A stretch of 64,000 nt of DNA, taken from NCBI RefSeq assembly GCF_035989285.1, contig NZ_CP108513.1, positions 7,874,001 through 7,938,000 on the forward strand. The letters are read 5' to 3'. This DNA is from Streptomyces sp. NBC_01235 (lineage in GTDB: Bacteria > Actinomycetota > Actinomycetes > Streptomycetales > Streptomycetaceae). Positions 8,484-15,684 of this stretch are shown here, piece after piece. How positions within the stretch are numbered: the stretch's first letter is position 1; each line of letters opens with the position of its first letter. The notes beneath the pieces were generated by a model. The model was given only the letters and a program-made list of their open reading frames with translations, was not told the origin of the DNA and did not search any database. The translations under genes and the position numbers were made by a program.

Positions 8484-8652
8484 GGTCGGCTCCACGGCTT
8501 TAGGCAGCCACTTTGGGGCGAGCCTCTAAGATCATGGCCCCAACGTCGTGCTTTACGGGCAGGTCCACTGACTGCCCGACTCGCCATCAGCTTACGGGGC
8601 CATGATCACTCGCCCCAAAGCAGCTCCAGCCCAAAGCCGCTCCGCCGACCTC
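8484..8652. repeat. Long imperfect inverted repeat between integrase and ATPase gene
   Basis: CTTTGGGGCGAG (8511-8522) plus GATCATGGCCCC (8530-8541) are exactly reverse-complemented by GGGGCCATGATC (8596-8607) plus CTCGCCCCAAAG (8609-8620). Weaker matches (GGTCGGC, CGGCTTT) extend the arms outward. A smaller hairpin GGGCAG/CTGCCC (8557-8562 with 8572-8577) sits in the centre. It lies in the divergent intergenic region and may be an operator, promoter pair or replication-related structure. Confidence 0.75.
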
Positions 8653-8742
8653 ACACGGCTCGACCGGCCGCCCGGGCGGGACCGCCCAGCTAGTTTTCAG
8701 AAACACCCCCGCCCCGCAGCAGCCGCACACCATAATCAACCC

Positions 8743-11481
8743 ATGGTGCAGCCAAGTGAGTCAGCCCGCCCCGAGCTGTGGTTCAAGGCATTCGGCCCGG
8801 ATGCCTACCCGGATAGCGCCCTAGCTCGAGACCGGTTCAAGCAGGCCTTGGTGGACATGGAGGCCAGGGCGAGCCAACTCGCTAGCGAGATCGAACGAGA
8901 TCTTCCAGATTTCACACAGCATGACATCACTCACGCACATGCACTTTGGGAGATAGCAAACCACATTGCCGGACCAGAGCTTACTCTCAATCCTGCCGAA
9001 GCATTTGTATTGGGTGGCGCCATCCTCGTGCACGACCTAGCGATGAGCCGCGCAGCCTATCAAGTATCAGGGCAAAACATTCGAGCTCGCAGGGAATGGC
9101 CCGATGCTCTGGCGGAAGAAATCCGCAAACATAAAGGAAGGCCACCGCATCCGGCCGAACTCGCTTCTCCTCCAGAAGAACTTGCAACCAAGGCAGATGC
9201 ATTCTTGTTGCGGGCTCTGCATGCAGAGGTAGCTGAAACCCTGCCGACCGCTTCGTGGGTAACTCTCGACAAGAGCACGGCATATTTGATTAATGATCCG
9301 GAGATCCGGCAGGCATACGGGAGGATTATCGGACGCGTCGCCGCCAGTCATCACTGGAGTTCCGATGAAGTCACAAAGAATTTGTCTGCACCTGTCGGTG
9401 CTCCTGCTTTCGCCCCCATTGAATGGCGCGTAGACACCCTCATTTCGGCATGCCTGCTACGTACCGCCGACGCAGCACATCTCGATGCAAGCCGAGTACC
9501 AGACCTACTTGCCGCAGTCCGAAATATCGCGCCGGGCTCGAAAGATCACTGGATTTTCCAAAGCAGAATTCAGCGGCCATACCTAAAAAGCGGCCGACTA
9601 GTATTCACGGCTCCGGACGGTTTTGCCGCCGACGAAATGGGGGCGTGGTGGCTCGCCTACGAGACACTTTCTTCCGTCGATGAAGAATTGCGCAACACAG
9701 ACAGCATGCTTTCCGATAATGGCCGTTCGACCCTATCTGCGCGCGGTGTGGCCCATGTCGAGTCTCCTAGGGCATTCAGCGTAGTCGCGCCTTGTCGAGA
9801 CTGGGAGCCGGTCGAGGCGAAAGTTCGCGTCGGCGACGTAGCTGGTCTCGTGCGGCGACTCGGCGGAAATGAGCTCTATGGTGACAATTGGACAGTCGGC
9901 CTTCGAGAGATAGTAATGAACGCTTGCGATGCAGTGAAGGCGCGGGAAGCTCTAGCGGCCTACCGGGGCGGGCGTCCTTTTCAAGGCAGGGTAAACGTAT
10001 GGCTAGAGGAGCACGACGCCGAGATCTGGCTGGTGTGTAGCGATAACGGTATCGGCATGACTCCCTCCATCTTGGGAGGGAAGCTTCTCGACTTCGGTAG
10101 CACGTCTTGGCTAAGCGTAGATGTCGTTAGAGAGAATCCCGGACTACTGGCGAGCAAATTTGAGCCCACTGGACGCTATGGAATCGGCTTCTTTTCAGTG
10201 TTCATGATGGGCAAGACAGTGCAGGTTATTTCACGCGCCACCTCAGGTGGTCCGGCAGACTCTTGGGTTCTCGAATTCAGCCATGGCGTCGAGCATCGAC
10301 CCATTCTGCGCAAGGCCCAGGTGGACGAGCAGCTCGATGAGCCTGGAACAACACTAAAAGTCAGACTTGACGATGGAATTTGCACAGGAGAAGGGGATTC
10401 ACGCCGAGTCTCCTTCTTTACCCGCATCGATCGGAGCATCTGGGAATCTAAGGAGCATATCTCTCCGATTACACTGCTCAAATATTTGATGCCTGCAAGC
10501 CAAGTCGACCTATGGGTCAGTAACTACATTGGCGGCCCCGAAGCAGAGTGCGTCGTCTCAAAGCACGACTGGATCACGATGGACGGCACCAAACTACTGC
10601 GCCGGATATACGCGTTGCCAGAGAGCGGGTTTACCAGCGACGAGCAATATGAAGAGACGGACAACGAGGATAGCTGGTTTAGCAAAGAGTATACAGATGA
10701 GATCGCAAACAAGATGGGTAACCGGCTGGAGGTCGTCCTCGACGAAGAAGGGAAGCCTGCCGGAAGAATTGCATTGTTCGCCCCGGAAATGATGGATGAC
10801 GACTTCACCTATCCCACCGCCTCTGTGGTGACTGCCGGCCCCGCAAGGACTGGTACCAGCCTGTCATCCACAGCTGGCATCATGCTTGGCAAACCATATG
10901 GAGCCGCACGAGAGACCGCATTACCCATTGCTGGATATTCGTCCATGGGCGCATGGGTAGATTCCCAAATCACTACACTTAGTGACCTGACCAAGGGAAG
11001 GGCGGATGGATGGTCGACGGTTCTGGCAGAAATGGCTTGGCGCCTAGGGAGAGACGCGTACCCACTTCGTTGCTGGCTCACCAAAGCGGGTTGGCTCAAC
11101 TATCCTGAACTCACGGCATGGATCTCGGAAAGGGAAGTGTTTTACGTAACAGAGCCACACAATTTGCAGATCGGGGTGGGGGCGAAGAATCACCTGGCGG
11201 ACGTGAAGGATAATATACTTTCCTTTCCGGAGAGTCGCAGGTTTTATCTGACCGGTAATGCCTTCCATCTAAACTGGCCAGGGGGCCATGTTTCAGATTT
11301 GAGGGGAGGCTTCATTCACGCTTTCGTTAAGTCGATTAACGAGGTGTGGGGCAGCGACATAGAATCTGCTTATCGGATCTTTCGCCAGTCCAACGTGCAA
11401 TTCGTGGAAGTAGGCGAGTTTAGAGGCCAAGCCGTGGTAGCCCCCACATACAAGGTAAGCCGCAACTCCAACCAACCTTAG
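8743..11481 (+). CDS. HD-domain / Hsp90-like (GHKL) ATPase fusion protein, candidate defence gene
   Basis: The protein is 912 residues from ATG 8743. Residues ~50-210 resemble an HD phosphohydrolase-type domain (H60, H64 in QHDITHAH; H97-D98 in LVHDLAMS; later SHHW). Residues ~385-500 carry the GHKL ATP site: E389 and N393 in LREIVMNACDA, D434 in DNGIGM, and GRYGIGF at 477-483, arranged as in Hsp90. The remainder, about 400 residues, is unrecognised. Codon use is far less GC-biased than that of its neighbours, a sign of transfer. ATG 8743 has a CATAAT box six bases upstream and may be leaderless; an in-frame ATG at 8602 falls inside the inverted repeat. HD-Hsp90 fusions on islands are often conflict-system proteins; that role is inferred. 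Confidence 0.8.
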   Translation: MVQPSESARPELWFKAFGPDAYPDSALARDRFKQALVDMEARASQLASEIERDLPDFTQHDITHAHALWEIANHIAGPELTLNPAEAFVLGGAILVHDLAMSRAAYQVSGQNIRARREWPDALAEEIRKHKGRPPHPAELASPPEELATKADAFLLRALHAEVAETLPTASWVTLDKSTAYLINDPEIRQAYGRIIGRVAASHHWSSDEVTKNLSAPVGAPAFAPIEWRVDTLISACLLRTADAAHLDASRVPDLLAAVRNIAPGSKDHWIFQSRIQRPYLKSGRLVFTAPDGFAADEMGAWWLAYETLSSVDEELRNTDSMLSDNGRSTLSARGVAHVESPRAFSVVAPCRDWEPVEAKVRVGDVAGLVRRLGGNELYGDNWTVGLREIVMNACDAVKAREALAAYRGGRPFQGRVNVWLEEHDAEIWLVCSDNGIGMTPSILGGKLLDFGSTSWLSVDVVRENPGLLASKFEPTGRYGIGFFSVFMMGKTVQVISRATSGGPADSWVLEFSHGVEHRPILRKAQVDEQLDEPGTTLKVRLDDGICTGEGDSRRVSFFTRIDRSIWESKEHISPITLLKYLMPASQVDLWVSNYIGGPEAECVVSKHDWITMDGTKLLRRIYALPESGFTSDEQYEETDNEDSWFSKEYTDEIANKMGNRLEVVLDEEGKPAGRIALFAPEMMDDDFTYPTASVVTAGPARTGTSLSSTAGIMLGKPYGAARETALPIAGYSSMGAWVDSQITTLSDLTKGRADGWSTVLAEMAWRLGRDAYPLRCWLTKAGWLNYPELTAWISEREVFYVTEPHNLQIGVGAKNHLADVKDNILSFPESRRFYLTGNAFHLNWPGGHVSDLRGGFIHAFVKSINEVWGSDIESAYRIFRQSNVQFVEVGEFRGQAVVAPTYKVSRNSNQP

Positions 11482-11524
11482 AGGCACCCATCGTAGGCAG
11501 CGAGCACGAGCAACCCTCCGGGCA

Positions 11525-12010
11525 TCACTTTATCTTCGGTAGAACAAAAACCGCGGCAAGCGTCCACAAGGTGACGATCGAGATCAGGATAAAAAGGAGG
11601 ACATAGGTTTCGTACCAGCGGGATATGTTCCTTAGGCGTGGACGCTGCCGGAATCCAGGACCGACGATTTCGTCAGTGATGTCACATTCTTCATTTCGGT
11701 AGTCGAGCCAAGCGAGAGCACCAACTGCAATCAGTGTGATCGTGAATCCTGCCACTAGGGTGACGAGGACCAGCAATCCAATTACACCGTCCCGGGCCAC
11801 GCTTGCGGATATTCCCCATCGGCGATACCCGACGAAAAGAGTGATTCCCGCCCCAACCAAGGATGTAGCTAGCGTCTGATAGATCGCTAGGAAACGGTGC
11901 GCGTTTTCATTCACAACCTGAATTTGCTGAAGGATGTACCGATATCGCTCGAGTGCGAACTCCTTGCGCGTCGAGGCCGACTCTGAACTCGTGTGCCCTT
12001 GTGCTTCCAT
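11525..12010 (-). CDS. Small three-helix membrane protein (SLATT-like)
   Basis: This 161-residue protein has an N-terminal helix RYRYILQQIQVVNENAHRFL and then three hydrophobic segments (about residues 40-60, 70-95 and 130-155). The pattern is a helix followed by a membrane module resembling SLATT-type pore proteins, which act as effectors in several bacterial conflict systems; the family assignment is tentative. ATG 12010 follows a run of seven G; GTG 12025 in the same frame is the alternative. It faces the HD-ATPase gene tail to tail, with 43 nt between the stops, so it has its own promoter. Confidence 0.65.
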   Translation of the reverse strand: MEAQGHTSSESASTRKEFALERYRYILQQIQVVNENAHRFLAIYQTLATSLVGAGITLFVGYRRWGISASVARDGVIGLLVLVTLVAGFTITLIAVGALAWLDYRNEECDITDEIVGPGFRQRPRLRNISRWYETYVLLFILISIVTLWTLAAVFVLPKIK

Positions 12011-12026
12011 AGCCCCCCCAGCCACC

Positions 12027-12049
12027 CTGACGTACCGTCAGCATAGGGC
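12027..12049 (-). promoter_or_regulatory. Palindrome and -10 box upstream of the membrane protein
   Basis: CTGACG-TAC-CGTCAG (12027-12041) is a perfect dyad of 6-bp arms. Reading the minus strand, TATGCT at 12044-12049 would be the -10 box and the dyad would overlap the transcription start, as an operator or a leader hairpin would. Confidence 0.4.
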
Positions 12050-12495
12050 ACCTCGCACAACGCTTTCAGAAGACCAGAACACTGGGGGCCAAAGCGAGGG
12101 GAAGCCTCAGCTGCCCCGGACGGAGGCACTCCAGCCTGACTACACAAGGACGGACGTGCAGCCGGGCTGCCCCGACTCGACCTCGCGGTGACGTTGCCGG
12201 GCCATGCTCGGATCGGACTTCTAGAGCCGTGCTCACGCAGGAGCGCCCTCCCGGGCCGTCCTCGGGCCGCGGAAGGGCGCTCAATGGTGACTAGCGTCGA
12301 CAACTGCCGACAGCTCGGCAGCAGGTCAGGGCGTTGATCGATAAGGCGGCCGCGGGTCACGGCCGTCGTTGATCAGTTGTGGCTGTGCTGAGAGACGAGC
12401 GTGCGCAGCCACGTCCTGGCCAGATCGCCCCCTTGTGCGCCCTTCGTGTATGTGTCACACAGTTCTGAGGCGGGACCCGGGGAGGGGAGCACTGA
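12050..12495. other. Intergenic stretch of the island with one strong hairpin
   Basis: No convincing gene lies here; the open frames are GC-bias shadows. A 9-bp stem GAGCGCCCT/AGGGCGCTC (12241-12249 with 12274-12282) with a GC-rich loop could terminate transcription. A GGGGAGGGGAGC ribosome site at the end belongs to the gene at 12496. Confidence 0.4.
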
Positions 12496-13122
12496 ATGTC
12501 GGTGTTGGGTGGTTATCCGGTGGGGCCGTCGGCCTGGGCCGTCGAGCGGTTCGGGCAGCATGCCGGCGCGCTGGCCGCTGCGGTCCCGGTGCAACTGGCC
12601 AAGGCGCACGGGAAGGCTCATGCCGCGCATCTCGCCGCGGGGCTGAAGAAGCGGAGTCCCTACGGCGTCGCCCTGGCAGGGCTGGTCCGCGAGCACCTGG
12701 CGGAGACGGCGCGGGAGCTGGGGGAAGCCGTGCGCGACGTGCGCGGATACGAGTATGCGGTGATCAACGATCACGCACTCTTCCCGTTCCGGTACGCGGA
12801 CAGGCCGAGGCCCCTGGACCGAGCCCGGTTGCCCGCCAACGCCTCGCCCACTCGGCACCGGCTGTTCCGAGCGCACGGGCCGCAGCCTCCGGAAGGCCTG
12901 TTCGACGTCGGTGAGGACCTGGCGACCGAGGAGTACCTGGGACTGCATGAGGCGTTCGAGGAGCTGGGAGCTTCCACCCGGTTGGTCGGTGTGTTCTTCA
13001 CGGCCGACGCCGAGAACGGCATCCATGCCATCCACTGGGGGGACGCCCATCTCGAACCCGACCGCACCTTCACATGGCCCTACAGGGAACAGCTCCCGGT
13101 CGCTCCCGTCCAGCTGGAGTGA
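12496..13122 (+). CDS. Unknown island protein
   Basis: I do not recognise this 208-residue protein. It opens MSVLGGYPVGPSAWAVERFG, has a helical central part (LAGLVREHLAETARELGEAV) and ends in a mixed region with GIHAIHWGDAHLEPDRTF. There is no signal peptide or membrane segment. The start is well supported by GGGGAGGGGAGC nine bases upstream. GC content is host-like, unlike the ATPase gene of the same island, so the cargo may have mixed origins. It points toward rlmN. Confidence 0.6.
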   Translation: MSVLGGYPVGPSAWAVERFGQHAGALAAAVPVQLAKAHGKAHAAHLAAGLKKRSPYGVALAGLVREHLAETARELGEAVRDVRGYEYAVINDHALFPFRYADRPRPLDRARLPANASPTRHRLFRAHGPQPPEGLFDVGEDLATEEYLGLHEAFEELGASTRLVGVFFTADAENGIHAIHWGDAHLEPDRTFTWPYREQLPVAPVQLE

Positions 13123-13174
13123 CGGGCGGTGGCGCCGCTGCCTGGGCACGGCCGGTGGGGGCTGACTGAACCCT

Positions 13175-13192
13175 GGGCCGTCCCTGGGCCGT
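13175..13192. repeat. Right copy of the 18-bp integrase-arm repeat
   Basis: The sequence gggccgtccctgggccgt is identical to 7238-7255 and in the same orientation, 109 nt inside the right attachment core. Confidence 0.55.
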
Positions 13193-13291
13193 GCGAGGCC
13201 GACCAAAGCTGACAAGCGACGGCCACGGGTGACCACCCCCACCCCGCTCTGGCCTGGGGCCCCGGAGATGATCTGCCACACTGGACGTGTT

Positions 13292-14398
13292 ATGCCTGCA
13301 CCCGGAGAACTCACTTTCGTCGCCCCCCGCGGAGCCAAGAAGCCGCCGCGGCATCTCGCCGACCTCTCGCCCGCCGAGCGGAAGGAGGTCGTGGCGGAGA
13401 TCGGGGAGAAGCCGTTCCGTGCCAAGCAGCTCTCGCAGCACTACTTCGCGCGCTACGCGCACGACCCGGCGGAGTGGACGGACATCCCCGCCGGTGCGCG
13501 CGAGAAGCTGCGCGAGGCGCTGCTGCCGGACCTGATGTCGGTCGTACGGCATCTGTCGACTGACCAGGGGACCACCCGCAAGACCCTGTGGCGGCTGTTC
13601 GACGGCACGCTCGTGGAGTCGGTGCTGATGCGCTACCCGGACCGGGTGACGATGTGCATCAGCTCGCAGGCCGGGTGCGGGATGAACTGCCCGTTCTGCG
13701 CGACCGGGCAGGCGGGGCTGGACCGGAACCTGTCCACCGCGGAGATCGTGCACCAGATCGTCGACGGGATGCGGGCGCTGCGGGACGGGGATGTGCCCGG
13801 TGGTCCCGCGCGGCTGTCCAACATCGTCTTCATGGGGATGGGTGAGCCGCTCGCCAACTACAAGCGTGTCGTCGGCGCCATCCGGGCGCTCACCGACCCG
13901 GCGCCGGACGGGCTCGGGCTCTCCCAGCGGGGCATCACGGTGTCGACGGTCGGGCTGGTGCCCGCCATCCACCGGTTCTCCGACGAGGGCTTCAAGTGCC
14001 GGCTCGCGATCTCCCTGCACGCCCCGGACGACGAGCTGCGCGACACCCTCGTCCCCGTGAACACACGGTGGAAGGTGCGCGAGGTGCTGGACGCCGGGTT
14101 CGAGTACACCGAGCGCTCCGGACGCCGGCTGTCCATCGAGTACGCGCTGATCCGGGACATCAACGACCAGGCCTGGCGCGGTGACCGGCTCGGGCGGCTG
14201 CTCCGCGGCAAGCCCGTGCACGTCAACCTCATCCCGCTCAACCCGACCCCGGGCTCGAAGTGGACGGCCTCCCGGCCCGAGGACGAGAAGGCGTTCGTCG
14301 AGGCGATCGCCGCGCACGGGGTCCCCGTCACCGTCCGGGACACCCGCGGTCAGGAGATCGACGGGGCGTGTGGTCAGCTCGCGGCCACCGAGCGGTAG
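13292..14398 (+). CDS. rlmN: 23S rRNA/tRNA (adenine-C2)-methyltransferase RlmN
   Basis: This 368-residue radical-SAM enzyme methylates C2 of an adenine in 23S rRNA and in some tRNAs. The Fe-S cluster motif CGMNCPFC gives C129, C133 and C136; the C-terminal GACGQ holds the acceptor Cys C360. All family blocks are intact, so the gene should work although an island sits in its 5' end. The first four codons and the leader come from the element (MPAPGEL), while the displaced host start at 7146 reads MPKPGEL. The in-frame ORF extends to 13229 but ATG 13292 is the conserved start. Confidence 0.97.
   Translation: MPAPGELTFVAPRGAKKPPRHLADLSPAERKEVVAEIGEKPFRAKQLSQHYFARYAHDPAEWTDIPAGAREKLREALLPDLMSVVRHLSTDQGTTRKTLWRLFDGTLVESVLMRYPDRVTMCISSQAGCGMNCPFCATGQAGLDRNLSTAEIVHQIVDGMRALRDGDVPGGPARLSNIVFMGMGEPLANYKRVVGAIRALTDPAPDGLGLSQRGITVSTVGLVPAIHRFSDEGFKCRLAISLHAPDDELRDTLVPVNTRWKVREVLDAGFEYTERSGRRLSIEYALIRDINDQAWRGDRLGRLLRGKPVHVNLIPLNPTPGSKWTASRPEDEKAFVEAIAAHGVPVTVRDTRGQEIDGACGQLAATER
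13301..13311 (+). other. Right attachment site core (attR), inside rlmN codons 4-7
   Basis: CCCGGAGAACT matches 7155-7165. Upstream bases in the element mimic the host leader: GATCTGCCACACTGG lies 22 nt before the ATG, exactly as GATCTGCGACACTGG does at the left end. CACACT or GACACT nine to ten bases before each ATG would be a -10 box giving an almost leaderless mRNA. Confidence 0.7.
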
Positions 14399-14428
14399 TC
14401 TGAGGACCGTACACACATCTTCATATTC

Positions 14429-14520
14429 CGACAGGGGAGCGCCACAGCGCTGAGAGTGCGGCACCAAGGCCCGCAGACCCTCTGAACCTCGCCCAGGTCA
14501 TTCTGGGTAGGAAGTTCGGT
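14429..14520 (+). ncRNA. TPP riboswitch (THI element)
   Basis: The region contains the conserved thi-box blocks: ACAGGGGAGC at the 5' end, CTGAGAG at 14450, then GACCCTCTGAACCT near 14477 and the closing TTCTGGGTAGGAAGTTCGG. TPP binding would down-regulate the downstream transporter when thiamine diphosphate is plentiful. It lies 31 nt after rlmN and 91 nt before the thiB start. Confidence 0.92.
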
Positions 14521-14538
14521 CATCACTCGAGCTGTTGC

Positions 14539-14574
14539 GCCCTGCCCGGCGTCCCGTGCGGACCTGGGCAGGGC
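14539..14574 (+). promoter_or_regulatory. Expression-platform hairpin of the TPP riboswitch
   Basis: GCCCTGCCC (14539-14547) pairs perfectly with GGGCAGGGC (14566-14574). It is the likely switch stem between the aptamer and the AGGAGG ribosome site of the first transporter gene. No U-run follows, so whether it terminates or acts at translation is open. Confidence 0.6.
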
Positions 14575-14610
14575 CGCGTCTCTTCCTGGTCAACCCCAGG
14601 AGGAAAACCA

Positions 14611-15684
14611 GTGCAGAACAAGACCATCGTGGCCGTGGCCGTCGGGCTCGGCCTGGTCACGCTGTCCGCGTGCGGGTCGACGGAGGGCAAGAGCGCGGCG
14701 GAGTCCACGACCGTCACCCTCGTCAGCCACGACTCGTGGGCCGTCTCCAAGAGCGTGCTCGCCGACTTCGAGAAGCAGTCCGGGTACAAGGTGAAGGTCC
14801 TCAAGGACGGCGACGCCGGTCAGGCCGTCAACAAGGCCATTCTCACCAAGGACAACCCGCAGGGCGACGTCTTCTTCGGCGTCGACAACACCCTCCTCTC
14901 CCGCGCCCTCGACAACGGGCTGTTCCAGTCGTACGAGGCCAAGAGGCTGGAGCAGGTCGACGCCCGGTTCCAGCTGGACGCCGACAAGCACCGGGTCACG
15001 CCCATCGACTACGGCGACATCTGCGTCAACTACGACAAGAAGTACTTCTCCGAGCACAAGCTGACCCCGCCGGCCTCCTTCGACGACCTGGTGAAGCCCG
15101 CTTACAAGAACCTCCTCGTCACCGAGAACGCCTCCACCTCCTCGCCCGGCCTCGGCTTCCTGCTCGGCACCGCTGCGAAGTACGGCGACGACAGCTGGCA
15201 GGGCTACTGGAAGAAGCTCAAGGCGAACGGCGTGAAGGTCGTCGACGGCTGGGAGCAGGCCTACAACGAGGAGTTCTCGGGTTCGGCGGGGGGCAGGAAG
15301 GCGGGGGCGGACCGGCCGCTCGTCGTCTCCTACGCCTCCTCGCCGCCCGCCGAGGTGATCTTCGGTGATCCGAAGCCGGCCACCGCCCCGACCGGGGTCG
15401 CGACCGGCACCTGCTTCCGGCAGGTCGAGTTCGCGGGGCTGCTGAGCAACGCGGCCAACAGCAAGGGCGGCAAGGCGCTGATCGACTTCCTGATCACCAA
15501 GAAGTTCCAGGAGGACATGCCGCTCAACATGTTCGTGTATCCGGTGGTGAAGGGTGCGGCCGTGCCCGCCGAATTCACCGAGTACGGGCCCGCCGCCAAG
15601 GCCCCCGAGACCATGGACCCGGCGAAGATCGCCGACCGCCGCGACCAGTGGGTCAAGTCATGGACCTCGCTCGTACTGAAGTAG
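14611..15684 (+). CDS. thiB: Thiamine ABC transporter, substrate-binding lipoprotein
   Basis: This 357-residue lipoprotein would capture thiamine outside the membrane. The signal peptide ends in the lipobox LSAC with C21 as the lipidated residue. The body fits ThiB-type iron/thiamine binding proteins (SHDSWAVSKSVLADFEKQSGYKV; later KKFQEDMPLNMFVYP). The TPP riboswitch directly upstream supports thiamine as ligand. The start is fixed by AGGAGG eight bases ahead. Its 3' end overlaps the permease start by 25 nt, so translation is coupled. Confidence 0.93.
   Translation: MQNKTIVAVAVGLGLVTLSACGSTEGKSAAESTTVTLVSHDSWAVSKSVLADFEKQSGYKVKVLKDGDAGQAVNKAILTKDNPQGDVFFGVDNTLLSRALDNGLFQSYEAKRLEQVDARFQLDADKHRVTPIDYGDICVNYDKKYFSEHKLTPPASFDDLVKPAYKNLLVTENASTSSPGLGFLLGTAAKYGDDSWQGYWKKLKANGVKVVDGWEQAYNEEFSGSAGGRKAGADRPLVVSYASSPPAEVIFGDPKPATAPTGVATGTCFRQVEFAGLLSNAANSKGGKALIDFLITKKFQEDMPLNMFVYPVVKGAAVPAEFTEYGPAAKAPETMDPAKIADRRDQWVKSWTSLVLK

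Larger units (their letters stand above)
7155..13311. mobile_element. Integrated genomic island in the 5' end of rlmN
   Basis: An 11-bp direct repeat CCCGGAGAACT at 7155-7165 and 13301-13311 bounds about 6.1 kb. Inside are an integrase reading toward the left end, a lower-GC ATPase gene, a small membrane protein and an orphan gene. On the left, the chromosome keeps an rlmN start (MPKPGEL). On the right, the element provides a replacement promoter-like region and start (MPAPGEL) fused to the rlmN body. No replication or transfer genes are visible, so the island may be mobilised by helpers or be defective. Confidence 0.8.

Noticed and set aside
8602..8742. 47-codon N-terminal extension of the HD-ATPase protein
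   Set aside because: It lies within the inverted repeat, is rich in Pro/Arg/Ala unlike the lower-GC body of the gene, and lacks a ribosome site.
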